A DNA stretch of 64,000 bases from Winogradskyella sp. (GTDB lineage Bacteria > Bacteroidota > Bacteroidia > Flavobacteriales > Flavobacteriaceae). Position numbers and translations under genes: made by a program. Each line of letters opens with the position of its first letter. The first letter of the stretch is position 1. Shown one piece after another: positions 7,617 to 17,670 of this stretch. Below the pieces are notes generated by a model. The model ran no database searches. It worked only from the letters and a program-made list of their open reading frames with translations, and had not been told where the DNA came from. Where the stretch lies: the NCBI GenBank assembly GCA_002722255.1, contig PBLD01000010.1, positions 220,302-284,301 of the forward strand. Direction: 5' to 3'.

Positions 7617-10250
7617 ATGGAAATTCCATCAAAATATAATGCATTGTCAGTAGAAAAAAAGTGGTACGACTACTGGATGCAGCACAATTATTTTCATTCT
7701 ACACCAGATGAAAGAGAACCATACACCATAGTAATTCCACCACCTAACGTTACAGGAATTTTGCATATGGGACATATGTTGAATAACACCATTCAAGATG
7801 TGTTGATTCGTCGTGCACGTTTATTAGGAAAAAATGCATGTTGGGTTCCTGGTACAGACCACGCATCTATTGCTACAGAGGCTAAAGTTGTTGCCAAGTT
7901 AAAAGAGCAAGGCATAGATAAAAACGAATTAACAAGAGAAGAGTTTCTTAAACATGCCTGGGATTGGACGCACGAATATGGAGGCGTTATTCTAGAGCAA
8001 CTAAAGAAATTAGGATGTTCTTGTGATTGGGACAGAACCAAGTTTACAATGGATGACGATATGTCTGAAGCTGTAATAAAGGTATTTGTAGACCTATATA
8101 ATAAAGGACTTATTTATCGTGGTTACCGTATGGTAAACTGGGATCCTGAAGCTAAGACAACACTGTCGGACGAAGAAGTAGAATATGTTGAAAAGCAAGG
8201 AAAACTTTACTATGTAAACTATAAAATAGAAGGTTCTGATGATACCTTAACTATTGCTACAACGCGACCTGAAACTATTTTAGGAGACTCGGCAATTTGT
8301 ATTAATCCTGAAGATCCAAGACATCAAAATCTTAAGGGTAAAAAGGCCATTGTACCAATTTGTAATCGAGTAATTCCAATTATTGAAGATAATTATGTAG
8401 ATGTAGAATTTGGTACTGGTTGCCTAAAAGTAACTCCTGCACACGATGAGAATGATAAGGTCTTAGGGGACAAGCATAACTTAGAAGTTATAGATATCTT
8501 TAATGAAGATGCTACGCTAAATAGTTATGGTATGCATTACGAAGGGCAAGATCGTTTTGCTGTTCGTAAAGCTATTGTAAAAGAATTACAAGAGCTAGGT
8601 CATATTGAAAAGATTGAAGATTACAACAACAGAGTTGGTATTTCTGAGCGTACAAAAGCGATTATAGAGCCACGTTTAAGCGACCAATGGTTCCTAAAAA
8701 TGGAAGATTTGGCTAAGCCAGCTTTAGATGCAGTTCTTACAAATGGTGAGGTGAAATTATTTCCAAAGAAATTTGAAAATACGTACCGTCACTGGATGGA
8801 AAACATCAGAGATTGGAATATTTCACGTCAGTTACTTTGGGGACAACAAATTCCGGCATATTACTATGGAGATGGAAAAGAAGATTTTGTTGTTGCCGAA
8901 AACATTGAAGATGCTGTAAAACTAGCTCAAGAAAAAACATCTAATTCAGAGCTACAAGCTTCAGACTTAAAGCAAGAAACTGACGCACTAGATACATGGT
9001 TTTCATCTTGGTTGTGGCCAATGAGTGTTTTTGATGGAATACGAAACCCTGAAAACGAAGACATAAAATACTACTACCCAACCAATGATTTGGTAACAGG
9101 TCCAGACATTCTTTTCTTTTGGGTAGCACGCATGATTATTGCAGGTTATGAGTACAAAGATCAAAGACCATTTGAAAATGTTTATCTAACCGGATTAGTA
9201 AGAGATAAGCAAAGGCGAAAAATGTCTAAGTCGCTTGGTAATTCGCCAGATGCCTTAAAGCTTATTGAAGAATATGGTGCAGATGGTGTAAGAGTAGGCT
9301 TGTTATTGAGTTCTGCAGCAGGTAATGATTTGTTATTTGATGAAGCTTTATGTCAACAAGGTAAAGGATTAGGTAACAAAGTTTGGAGTGCTTTTTATTT
9401 AACCACACTTTGGGAAGTATCTGATAAAATTGAACAACCTCAATCGAGTAAAATGGGTCTAGAGTGGTACGAAGCTAAATTTCAAAAAGTATTAGTAGAG
9501 ATTGAAGATCATTTTAGTAAATACCGTCTTAGTGATGCATTAATGGCTATTTACAAATTAATTTTTGATGATTTCTGTGGATGGTTGTTAGAGATTGTAA
9601 AGCCAGCTTATGGTGAGCCAATTGATGCGATAACATATAATAAGTTAATTGCATTATTTGAAGACAACTTAAAAATCATGCATCCATTTATGCCATTTAT
9701 TACTGAAGAGATTTGGCAAACTATGAAGTCGCGTACACCAGAAGAAGCCTTAATCATAGCAAAGTGGCCAGCTCAAAAAGAGGCGAATGATGGATTAATT
9801 TCGCAGTTTGATTTTGCTTCTGAAGTAATTTCTGGAATCAGAAACATTAGAAAACAAAAGAATATTGCATTTAAGGATGCTATTGGGTTTTCGGTTGTAA
9901 ATAATGAAAAAGCGGAACCTTCATTCGATGAGGTTATTGCAAAAATGGGTAATCTAAGTAGTTTTGATTATGTAAACGAACCCGTTGATGGTGCTTTAAC
10001 TTTTAGAGTAAAATCTAACGAATACTTTATTCCAATGGAAGGAAGTATCGATGTAGAAGCTGAGGTTAAAAAACTAACGGAAGAATTGAATTATACTGAA
10101 GGGTTCTTAAAATCGGTTCAAAAGAAATTATCTAATGAGCGTTTTGTAAATAATGCACCAGAGCAAGTTGTAGCTTCAGAAAAGAAAAAGGAAGCAGATG
10201 CTTTAGCTAAAATTGAAACCATTAAAGCGAGTTTAGCGAGTTTGAATTAA
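7617..10250 (+). CDS. valS: Valyl-tRNA synthetase
   Basis: ValS charges tRNA-Val with valine and edits threonine. The start is placed at ATG 7617 ([20 protein letters not shown]), the usual start for the family and downstream of a -7 element. The protein has 877 residues. The HIGH signature appears as HMGH (about 50-53) in [13 protein letters not shown]. The editing domain includes [10 protein letters not shown], the class I KMSKS loop is KMSKSLGN, and the C-terminal coiled coil (about 810-877) is the tRNA-binding arm typical of ValS. The gene stands alone between a promoter and a strong terminator. Confidence 0.97.
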   Translation: MEIPSKYNALSVEKKWYDYWMQHNYFHSTPDEREPYTIVIPPPNVTGILHMGHMLNNTIQDVLIRRARLLGKNACWVPGTDHASIATEAKVVAKLKEQGIDKNELTREEFLKHAWDWTHEYGGVILEQLKKLGCSCDWDRTKFTMDDDMSEAVIKVFVDLYNKGLIYRGYRMVNWDPEAKTTLSDEEVEYVEKQGKLYYVNYKIEGSDDTLTIATTRPETILGDSAICINPEDPRHQNLKGKKAIVPICNRVIPIIEDNYVDVEFGTGCLKVTPAHDENDKVLGDKHNLEVIDIFNEDATLNSYGMHYEGQDRFAVRKAIVKELQELGHIEKIEDYNNRVGISERTKAIIEPRLSDQWFLKMEDLAKPALDAVLTNGEVKLFPKKFENTYRHWMENIRDWNISRQLLWGQQIPAYYYGDGKEDFVVAENIEDAVKLAQEKTSNSELQASDLKQETDALDTWFSSWLWPMSVFDGIRNPENEDIKYYYPTNDLVTGPDILFFWVARMIIAGYEYKDQRPFENVYLTGLVRDKQRRKMSKSLGNSPDALKLIEEYGADGVRVGLLLSSAAGNDLLFDEALCQQGKGLGNKVWSAFYLTTLWEVSDKIEQPQSSKMGLEWYEAKFQKVLVEIEDHFSKYRLSDALMAIYKLIFDDFCGWLLEIVKPAYGEPIDAITYNKLIALFEDNLKIMHPFMPFITEEIWQTMKSRTPEEALIIAKWPAQKEANDGLISQFDFASEVISGIRNIRKQKNIAFKDAIGFSVVNNEKAEPSFDEVIAKMGNLSSFDYVNEPVDGALTFRVKSNEYFIPMEGSIDVEAEVKKLTEELNYTEGFLKSVQKKLSNERFVNNAPEQVVASEKKKEADALAKIETIKASLASLN

Positions 10251-10271
10251 TTCAAATTTTAAATAAAAACG

Positions 10272-10310
10272 AAAAGAAAAGACTACTGTTAAAGTGGTCT
10301 TTTCTTTTTT
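10272..10310. terminator. Bidirectional terminator between valS and rodA
   Basis: A 16-nt arm at 10272-10287 pairs with 10293-10308 (one G-T wobble, 5-nt loop). The arms end in A-rich and T-rich tracts, so the structure works for both converging genes. It reaches the rodA stop codon. Confidence 0.88.
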
Positions 10311-11589
10311 ACCACTCATTTATTTTGTTGCTGTCCAACTTCACAAAAATGAATAATAAAATAGTAAAGCCCCAAAGTCCTGAGCCACCATAACTGAAAA
10401 AGGGTAGAGGAATACCAACTGTAGGTATTAGACCCATTACCATGCCAATATTTATGGTAAAGTGAATAAATAAAATAGAAGCCACACCATAGCCATACAC
10501 ACGGCTAAATTGCGATTTTTGAGCTTCGGCTAAATACAAGATTCTAATAATTAAAAAGACAAATAAGAAAACGACAATACTACTTCCTGCAAATCCCCAT
10601 TCTTCACCAACAGTACTAAAAATATAATCTGTTTCTTGTTCTGGAACAAATTTTCCGGTTGTTCTTGTACCTTGTAAAAATCCTTTGCCTGTTAGTCCTC
10701 CAGAGCTTATAGCTTCTTCAGATTGAATAAGATTATAAGCTTCAGACTTTCTCATTCTTTCGAGTTTAGCGGGATCTTTTTCTAAACGCAACCAAAGACT
10801 AATTCTGTTTTGTTGGTGTGTTTGTAAGCCGTGTTTATAAAATAATTTCACACCATAGGCAAACCCTACTGCTACAAAAAGTACAAGTACGTATTGAAGT
10901 TTAGAAGCACGTTTCTTTTTTCTTATGAAATAGCGAACTGTAAGTGCTATTGCCGCAACGATTGCAGTAATTGCAATACCAAATTTTAAAGAAAGTACAG
11001 CTAAAATTATGAGTGATAAGGCTACAATTAAATAAATTTGTTGCAAGCCTTCTCTGTAAAAAACAAAGAAAAAAGCAGCATATACAATAGTGCTTCCTGC
11101 ATCGTTTTGTAGTAATATTAATAAAGCGGGAATAAATATAATAGCAGCAACACGTATCTGATCTTTTAAGGTTTTCATGTTGGTTTGCAAATCACTAATA
11201 TATTTTGCTACTGCCAAAGCCGTTGCAAACTTGGCAAACTCACTTGGTTGAATAGTCATACTACCTATGCCATACCAAGAACGTGCGCCATTTACATCTT
11301 TACCGAATATAAATAGACCAACTAACAATAAAATGGCGGCTAAATATATGATACTTGAAAACCGTTCATAAAATTTTGCTTCTAGCGATAAGATTAAAAC
11401 AATAATTACAAAGGTTAGCCCTATAAAAACAAGTTGTTTTCCGTAAAGTTCGGTCATGTTGAAATAACTGGTTACCTCACCATCATGAGATGCAGATAGA
11501 ATATTAATATAGCCAAAACCTACCAGTAAAAGAAAAAGAATAATGGTTATCCAGTCGAACTTAAAACGTCTTTGATTTTCTCTGAGCAT
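10309..11589 (-). CDS. rodA: Rod-shape SEDS peptidoglycan glycosyltransferase RodA
   Basis: RodA polymerises lipid II glycan strands in the elongasome together with PBP2. The 426-residue protein is a polytopic membrane protein with about ten segments and the SEDS marks NGARSWYGIG followed by IQPSEFAKF (about 100-120), the catalytic aspartate region around QNDAGST (about 160), and GIPLPFFSYGGSGL near the C-terminus. It is the last gene of the mreBCD-mrdA-rodA run, 3 nt after mrdA, which fits joint expression of the whole wall-elongation machine. Confidence 0.95.
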   Translation of the reverse strand: MLRENQRRFKFDWITIILFLLLVGFGYINILSASHDGEVTSYFNMTELYGKQLVFIGLTFVIIVLILSLEAKFYERFSSIIYLAAILLLVGLFIFGKDVNGARSWYGIGSMTIQPSEFAKFATALAVAKYISDLQTNMKTLKDQIRVAAIIFIPALLILLQNDAGSTIVYAAFFFVFYREGLQQIYLIVALSLIILAVLSLKFGIAITAIVAAIALTVRYFIRKKKRASKLQYVLVLFVAVGFAYGVKLFYKHGLQTHQQNRISLWLRLEKDPAKLERMRKSEAYNLIQSEEAISSGGLTGKGFLQGTRTTGKFVPEQETDYIFSTVGEEWGFAGSSIVVFLFVFLIIRILYLAEAQKSQFSRVYGYGVASILFIHFTINIGMVMGLIPTVGIPLPFFSYGGSGLWGFTILLFIFVKLDSNKINEW

Positions 11590-11592
11590 TAA

Positions 11593-13527
11593 CTATTGTT
11601 TTAAGTTCTCTTGATCTTCAAGTTTAATAGCATAATTATCTATAACCTGAAGTGTGGTTTCACCATTGATTTTGAAAGGTTCACCAGAATGAGGTTTTGC
11701 ATATTCATTTTCAAGACTGTGAGTTAGAATCCAATTTTCTAGATCCGTTCTGGTTATCTTTCCTTTAATATATTTTTCAATCATTAAACTTGCCATTCTT
11801 CCTGCAAATCGACTTCCCCAATATCCGTTTTCTACAAAAACAGCAATTGCAATTTTGGGATTATCTTTAGGTGCAAAAGCCACAAAAATTGAGTGGTCCG
11901 TTAATTGCGTTTTTTTACCGTCAATAATTGCAAAGTTTTCAGCAGTACCTGTTTTTCCACAGATTTCTATTCCTTCAACTTTTAGTGCTTTAGCAGTACC
12001 ATCGTTGTAAACATCAAACATACCTTCTATTACAGGTTCAAAGTGTTGTCTGTCTATGGTTGTGTATTTTGGTGTGGTAAAATTTGATGGTATTGTATCT
12101 CCTTCAATATTTTTAATGATGTGAGGTGTGTAGTAATAACCACGATTTCCAATTGCAGCAGCCATGTTTGCTAATTGAATTGGTGTGGCCTCAACTTCTC
12201 CTTGACCAATAGCATTAGAAACAATGTAGGTTGAGCCCCAGCGATTATCTCCGTAAGCTCTGTCATAATAATCTCCATCTGGAATACGACCAGGTCTACC
12301 AACAGATAAGTCATTATTTAAGAAATCGCCAAGACCAAAACTCTTAGCGTGTGCAGCCCATTTATTCATGCCGTCACCTGCATCATCATATTTATCAATA
12401 ATTCGTCTGTAGACATTTACAAAATATGCATTGCATGATTGTGCTATTCCCATATTCATATCAACAGGACTTCTATGATGATGACAACCAGTTAATTTTC
12501 TACTGCCATAGTAATAGCCCATTCTACAACTAAAAGTGTCGTGCTCATCAACGACTCCTTCCTGCAAGCCTATTAATGCATTGATAACTTTAAATGGCGA
12601 ACCTGGTGGATACTGTGCTAACAGACCTCTATCGAATAAAGGTTTTGCAATACTATCGTAATGTAGTTTTGTGTAGTTCTTAGATCTATTTCTACCAACT
12701 AGAATATTAGGATTGTAACTTGGTCCGGTTACCATGGCTAAAATTTCGCCACTGCTTGGTTCTATAGCAACAATGCCGCCACGCTTATGCTGCATTAAAA
12801 GTTCTCCATAAGCTTGTAATTCTGAATCGATGGTAATGGTAATATCTTTGCCAGGTACAGGTAACGTATCTAATTTTCCTTCTTGAAAAGGACCAATATT
12901 TTTATTGAATCTATCTTTTTGAATGAATTTTATACCCTTCGTGCCACGTAGAATTTCTTCATAAGATTGCTCCACACCCTGTTTCCCGATTAAATCTCCT
13001 AATTTGTAATAAGGTTGTTTTTCTATAATCCTTCTGTTAACTTCACCGATATCACCTAAAACATTAGCTCCAATAGTCGTTTGGTAAGATCTTAACGAGC
13101 GTTTCTGAATATAAAAACCAACATATTTTCGCATCTTTTCCTGAAGGACAGCGTAATCTGATTTGGATAATTGCGGAACAAATGGAGAAGGTAATCTTGG
13201 AGAGTAGTTTTTGGCACGTTCTAATTTTTTGTCGTAGTCTTCTCTTGTAATCTTCAATAGGTTGCAAAATTCAACAAGTTCTAATGAGTCCATAGGTTCA
13301 ACTTCCCTTGGAATAACCATAACATCATAAGATGGTTGGTTGGCTACTAATAATTTACCATTTCTGTCGTATACATAACCACGCTTAGGATAGGTATACT
13401 CTTTTTTTATTGCTGAATCTTCAAAGATATCGTATTCATAACCGCCATAAATCTGTAGATAAAACAGGCGTGCTATAAAAATAAGACCAACAAGAATAAC
13501 AGTAGTTAAGAGTAAAAGTTTTCTCAT
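11593..13527 (-). CDS. mrdA: Penicillin-binding protein 2, peptidoglycan transpeptidase
   Basis: PBP2 cross-links peptidoglycan during cell elongation. One N-terminal membrane anchor (about 3-23) is followed by the pedestal domain (PKRGYVYDRNGKLL at about 47-60) and the transpeptidase domain. The catalytic motifs are SPFK (serine about 310, lysine about 313), SCN (about 364-366) and KTGTAE (about 525-530). The length of 644 is normal. The start overlaps the mreD stop by 4 nt and rodA follows by 3 nt, showing translational coupling within the elongasome operon. Confidence 0.96.
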   Translation of the reverse strand: MRKLLLLTTVILVGLIFIARLFYLQIYGGYEYDIFEDSAIKKEYTYPKRGYVYDRNGKLLVANQPSYDVMVIPREVEPMDSLELVEFCNLLKITREDYDKKLERAKNYSPRLPSPFVPQLSKSDYAVLQEKMRKYVGFYIQKRSLRSYQTTIGANVLGDIGEVNRRIIEKQPYYKLGDLIGKQGVEQSYEEILRGTKGIKFIQKDRFNKNIGPFQEGKLDTLPVPGKDITITIDSELQAYGELLMQHKRGGIVAIEPSSGEILAMVTGPSYNPNILVGRNRSKNYTKLHYDSIAKPLFDRGLLAQYPPGSPFKVINALIGLQEGVVDEHDTFSCRMGYYYGSRKLTGCHHHRSPVDMNMGIAQSCNAYFVNVYRRIIDKYDDAGDGMNKWAAHAKSFGLGDFLNNDLSVGRPGRIPDGDYYDRAYGDNRWGSTYIVSNAIGQGEVEATPIQLANMAAAIGNRGYYYTPHIIKNIEGDTIPSNFTTPKYTTIDRQHFEPVIEGMFDVYNDGTAKALKVEGIEICGKTGTAENFAIIDGKKTQLTDHSIFVAFAPKDNPKIAIAVFVENGYWGSRFAGRMASLMIEKYIKGKITRTDLENWILTHSLENEYAKPHSGEPFKINGETTLQVIDNYAIKLEDQENLKQ

Positions 13528-14030
13528 TTTTTGTTTCTACTAAATAGAATGATAATTAGGATACTTAGAATAATAGTAAAAATACTAGAGAATAACGTTT
13601 TTTTCAAGATTAAAAGTATACCAGAAATGTTAAAAACTTCTAACGAAAATAACATGAGATGATGCGTAAAAGTTCCGAGAGTAACATATGTAATTAAACT
13701 ACCAAGCTCTGTATTACTAAATTTTATGCTTTGATGCTCGTATAACATCCCAAAAGATGTTTTTAAAAACACTGGCCTAGCATAAGCTAGAAGGACTGAG
13801 GCTGCTGCATGTACACCTCCAGAGTCTAAAAACATATCAACTAACATGCCTAGTAAAAAGCTAACTATTAGCAAGATAAGTCGCTCTTCTTTAATTGGAA
13901 AAAGAAATATAAAAATGATATAAATGTATGGATTGATGTAACCCAAAAAATTAATATGACTACAAATGATAACCTGTAACAAAAGCAGTAAGATAAAACG
14001 AATGCTATTTATACCTAAAACACTACTCAT
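13524..14030 (-). CDS. mreD: Rod shape-determining membrane protein MreD
   Basis: This 168-residue hydrophobic protein has five to six membrane segments and lies exactly between mreC and mrdA, overlapping both (8 nt with mreC, 4 nt with mrdA). Sequence is poorly conserved in MreD, so the call rests on length, topology and position. LLGMLVDMFLDSGGVHAAASVL (about 58-80) resembles the conserved MreD stretch. It links MreC to the MreB filament system. Confidence 0.85.
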   Translation of the reverse strand: MSSVLGINSIRFILLLLLQVIICSHINFLGYINPYIYIIFIFLFPIKEERLILLIVSFLLGMLVDMFLDSGGVHAAASVLLAYARPVFLKTSFGMLYEHQSIKFSNTELGSLITYVTLGTFTHHLMLFSLEVFNISGILLILKKTLFSSIFTIILSILIIILFSRNKK

Positions 14031-14844
14031 TACTGCTTCTTTGTAATTTTAATATTTCATCTCTGTCTCGGTTTTCAAGTATATAAATTGTACCAATGTT
14101 GGTCATGTCATTGAAAAGTTTTACTTGAATTGTGTATGTATCTCCACTAATGTCAGTTTCAAAACTCTCAATACTTCCTATGTTAATTCCTTTTGGAAAA
14201 ATCGAGGATTGACCACCTGTGACGATAGTATCACCTACTTTTACTGGAGCAAATTTTGAGACATCTATGAGTTGAACAAACTCAGGTGTCTTACCATTCC
14301 AGGTTAAAGAACCTATGTGGTTAGAGTTCTTTAGCTTAGCATTAATTCTACTTTTTTTACTTAAAATAGAAAGTACAGTAGCATAATTTTTTGAGGTATT
14401 ATCAATAATACCAATAATACCTTTTGATGTTATAACCCCAAAATCTTGTTTTATGCTATCGTTCTTACCTTTGTTGATGGTGAGAAAATTATTGGTTGAA
14501 GAATAACTGTTTTTATAGACATCTGCAGTTGTTATTCTGTAGTTTTCTCTAGAGATTGTAGTGTCTATAACAGCATTGTTTTCTGAGTTTACAGAATTAA
14601 AAAGTTGTTCTTTTAAACGTTTGTTCTCTTCTGCAAGAATTTCATTTTCCTTTTCTAAATCAAAATATTTATCAATAGAATTTACGGTGCCATAAACACC
14701 ACCAGACAAGGCGTTTGCAGAATTTATAAATTTACTTCTGTGGTATGAGTGCGATTGTATGGTAAGTGCTAAGCCAATACTAAAGAGAAATAAAAACAAC
14801 AGAAAGGTTTTGTTTCTAATAACAAAATTGAAGATTTGTTGCAT
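14023..14844 (-). CDS. mreC: Rod shape-determining protein MreC
   Basis: MreC is a periplasmic scaffold that activates PBP2 and RodA. The 273-residue protein has one membrane segment (about 12-30), a coiled coil (about 60-85, with EKENEILAEENKRLKEQL) and a double beta-barrel domain with GVITSKGIIGIIDN and GDTIVTGGQSSIFPKGINIG, the family signature. It follows mreB by 11 nt and overlaps mreD. Confidence 0.93.
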   Translation of the reverse strand: MQQIFNFVIRNKTFLLFLFLFSIGLALTIQSHSYHRSKFINSANALSGGVYGTVNSIDKYFDLEKENEILAEENKRLKEQLFNSVNSENNAVIDTTISRENYRITTADVYKNSYSSTNNFLTINKGKNDSIKQDFGVITSKGIIGIIDNTSKNYATVLSILSKKSRINAKLKNSNHIGSLTWNGKTPEFVQLIDVSKFAPVKVGDTIVTGGQSSIFPKGINIGSIESFETDISGDTYTIQVKLFNDMTNIGTIYILENRDRDEILKLQRSSNE

Positions 14845-14855
14845 TTATTTCTCTT

Positions 14856-15884
14856 TTATTTTATCAATACGCTTTTGAATTTTGGTAAGTTTTTCAGTAC
14901 AATTCCTGTACCTCTTACTACGGCTCTTAAAGGATCTTCAGCAATATAAACAGGTAAATCTGTTTTTTGAGACAGACGTTTGTCTAAGCCTCTTAACATA
15001 GATCCACCACCTGCAAGATAAATACCTGTGTTGTATATGTCTGCAGCTAATTCTGGTGGAGTTTGAGATAAGGTTTCCATTACAGAATCCTCGATTCTTA
15101 AGATAGATTTATCTAATGCTTTAGCGATTTCTCTATATGAAATTTGAACCTGTTTAGGCTTACCAGTTAATAAATCACGTCCTTGAACACTCATGTCTTC
15201 AGGTGGTAATTCTAAATCTTCAGTAGCAGCACCAATTTGAATTTTTATCTTTTCGGCAGTTCTATCTCCAACGTACAAGTTATGTTGTGTACGCATGTAA
15301 TAGATAATATCGTTGGTAAATACATCACCAGCAACTTTAACAGATTTGTCACAAACAATACCTCCGAGTGCAATAACTGCAATTTCGGTAGTACCACCAC
15401 CTATATCTACAATCATATTACCTTTTGGTTGCATAATATCTACACCAATACCAATAGCTGCTGCCATTGGCTCATGGATAAGGTAGACCTCTTTGCCATT
15501 AACACGCTCACAAGATTCTTTTACCGCTCGCATTTCAACTTCAGTAATACCAGAAGGAATACAAACAACCATACGTAATGCAGGATTAAAAAACTTTTTC
15601 TTAAGCGCAGGTATGTTTTTTATAAACATACTTATCATTTGCTCAGAGGCATCAAAATCTGCAATTACACCATCTTTTAGCGGTCTTATGGTTTTAATGT
15701 TCTCGTGTGTTTTTCCTTGCATCATGTTGGCTTCTTTACCAACAGCAATTATTTTATTACTAATTCTGTCTCTTGCTACTATAGAAGGGTTATCTACAAC
15801 AACCTTGTCATTGTGTATAATTAGTGTGTTTGCGGTTCCTAAATCTATGGCTATTTCTTCCGTTAGGAAATCAAAAAATCCCAT
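14856..15884 (-). CDS. mreB: Actin-like cell-shape protein MreB
   Basis: MreB polymerises on the inner membrane and guides lateral wall synthesis. The 342-residue protein shows the actin-fold phosphate loops DLGTANTLI (about 14-22) and DIGGGTTEIAVI (about 160-171), plus the adenosine loop in GIYLAGGGSMLRGLD (about 287-301). Nucleotide-binding residues and length are standard. It heads the mreBCD-mrdA-rodA run and lies 113 nt after purH. Confidence 0.97.
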   Translation of the reverse strand: MGFFDFLTEEIAIDLGTANTLIIHNDKVVVDNPSIVARDRISNKIIAVGKEANMMQGKTHENIKTIRPLKDGVIADFDASEQMISMFIKNIPALKKKFFNPALRMVVCIPSGITEVEMRAVKESCERVNGKEVYLIHEPMAAAIGIGVDIMQPKGNMIVDIGGGTTEIAVIALGGIVCDKSVKVAGDVFTNDIIYYMRTQHNLYVGDRTAEKIKIQIGAATEDLELPPEDMSVQGRDLLTGKPKQVQISYREIAKALDKSILRIEDSVMETLSQTPPELAADIYNTGIYLAGGGSMLRGLDKRLSQKTDLPVYIAEDPLRAVVRGTGIVLKNLPKFKSVLIK

Positions 15885-15997
15885 GTGCGTTTATAATATT
15901 ATTCGGGTTATTCTTGTCATAAGTTTATGACTAAGCGTAAATGTAATAAATTATACGTTATTTCTGCCCTTATAGATGTCTTAACTCAATATATTTT

Positions 15998-17527
15998 TTA
16001 GTGCTTAAAATGACGTGTTCCTGTAAAGACCATAGCAACATTATTTTCATTACAATAATTGATGCTTAATTCGTCTTTTATAGAGCCACCAGGTTGAATC
16101 ACAGCACTAATACCAGCATTGTCTGCAATCTCTACACAATCAGGAAAAGGGAAAAACGCATCACTTGCCATAACAGCTCCTTCTAAATCAAAATTGAAAG
16201 ATTTTGCTTTATGAATAGCTTGATTTAAAGCATCAACACGACTTGTTTGCCCAGTTCCGCTTGCTAAAAGTTGTTTGTTTTTAGCAAGAACAATGGTGTT
16301 AGATTTGGTATGCTTACAAAGCTTTGAAGCAAAAATTAAATCTTCTTTTTCAGCATCAGTAGGTGCTTTTGTTGTAGCTGTTTTTAAGTCTTCTAAACCA
16401 TCAGTTTTGTTGTCTTTATCTTGAACTAAAACACCATTTAAACAAGTTCTTACTGTTTTTTCAGATAGTTCAACATCATTTAAGATTAAAAGAATTCTGT
16501 TTTTCTTTCCTTTTAAAATCTCTAAAGCATCATCACTAAATGAAGGTGCAATAACAACCTCACAAAATAACTTGTGAATTTCTTCTGCAGTTGCTTTATC
16601 AATCTCTGTATTTGAAATTAAAATACCACCAAAAGCAGAAACAGGATCTCCAGCTAATGCATCTACATACGCTTGGTGAATGGTGTCTCTTTGTGCAAAA
16701 CCACAAGCATTATTATGTTTTAAAATAGCAAAAGTTGGGTCTTCACCTTTAAATTCTAAAATAAGATTTACAGCAGCATCAACATCTAGAAGGTTGTTGT
16801 AGCTTAGTTCTTTACCATGAAGTTTAGTAAACATGGCATCAAAATCACCAAAGAAAAATCCTTTTTGGTGAGGGTTTTCGCCATAACGCAATACTTTTCC
16901 TTTTGTCTCACTAATCTTTAAAACGGTTTCCTCTTCATCTTTATTGAAATAGTTAAAAATAGCAGAATCGTAGTGAGAAGATACATTAAAAGCCTTTGTA
17001 GCAAAACGCTTACGGTCTTCTTCAGAAGTTTCTCCATTTTTAGATTCAAGTAATTCTAAAAATTCAGCATAATCATCTACAGAAGACACACAGGTAACAT
17101 CTGCATAGTTTTTAGCAGCAGCTCTAATAAGTGAAATGCCTCCAATATCAATTTTTTCTATAATATCTTGATTGCTAGCACCAGATGCTACCGTTTTCTC
17201 AAAAGGATATAAGTCAACGATAACCAAATCTATTTGCGGAATTTCAAACTCAGCAAGCTCTGCTACGTCACCTTCGTGATTTTGACGATTTAAAATACCA
17301 CCAAAAACTTTTGGATGTAAAGTTTTAACTCTTCCACCTAAGATTGATGGGTAAGATGTAACGTCTTCTACAGGTACGACATTAATGCCTAAATCTTTAA
17401 TAAATTTTTCTGTTCCACCTGTTGAATAAATAGTAACGTTAAGGTCGTTTAATTTTTTTACGATTGGTTCTAATCCGTCTTTACTAAATACCGAAATTAG
17501 CGCTGAGGATATGGTTTTGTTGCTCAT
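15998..17527 (-). CDS. purH: Bifunctional AICAR formyltransferase/IMP cyclohydrolase
   Basis: PurH carries out the last two steps of IMP synthesis. In the 509-residue protein the N-terminal cyclohydrolase domain (about 1-195) has VFSKDGLEPIVKKL, YSTGGTEKFI and GGRVKTLHPKVFGGIL. The C-terminal formyltransferase has RYGENPHQKGFFFG (about 214-228), the catalytic KHNNACG (about 265-271) and VMASDAFFPFPDCVE. It is a normal full-length copy upstream of mreB, an order seen in many Flavobacteriaceae. Confidence 0.97.
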   Translation of the reverse strand: MSNKTISSALISVFSKDGLEPIVKKLNDLNVTIYSTGGTEKFIKDLGINVVPVEDVTSYPSILGGRVKTLHPKVFGGILNRQNHEGDVAELAEFEIPQIDLVIVDLYPFEKTVASGASNQDIIEKIDIGGISLIRAAAKNYADVTCVSSVDDYAEFLELLESKNGETSEEDRKRFATKAFNVSSHYDSAIFNYFNKDEEETVLKISETKGKVLRYGENPHQKGFFFGDFDAMFTKLHGKELSYNNLLDVDAAVNLILEFKGEDPTFAILKHNNACGFAQRDTIHQAYVDALAGDPVSAFGGILISNTEIDKATAEEIHKLFCEVVIAPSFSDDALEILKGKKNRILLILNDVELSEKTVRTCLNGVLVQDKDNKTDGLEDLKTATTKAPTDAEKEDLIFASKLCKHTKSNTIVLAKNKQLLASGTGQTSRVDALNQAIHKAKSFNFDLEGAVMASDAFFPFPDCVEIADNAGISAVIQPGGSIKDELSINYCNENNVAMVFTGTRHFKH

Positions 17528-17554
17528 AATGTTGTGTTGTGATTTTGATGCTGC

Positions 17555-17562
17555 AAAAATAA
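17555..17562 (-). promoter_or_regulatory. -7 element of purH
   Basis: The minus strand reads TATTTTTG, an exact TAnnTTTG match, 27 nt before the purH start. No TTG is seen at the expected -33 distance. Confidence 0.4.
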
Positions 17563-17670
17563 AATAAACAATAGTATAATCTTAGGGCTTATATTAGTTT
17601 CTTTAAGTTTTTTGTAACAATAAATTGTTGAAAACGTCCTATCTTTAAATTGTTTTAAAACAACCAACAC

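Noticed and set aside
15237..15930. Two plus-strand frames of 113 and 145 codons across mreB
   Set aside because: They lie antisense to mreB, whose motifs are complete.
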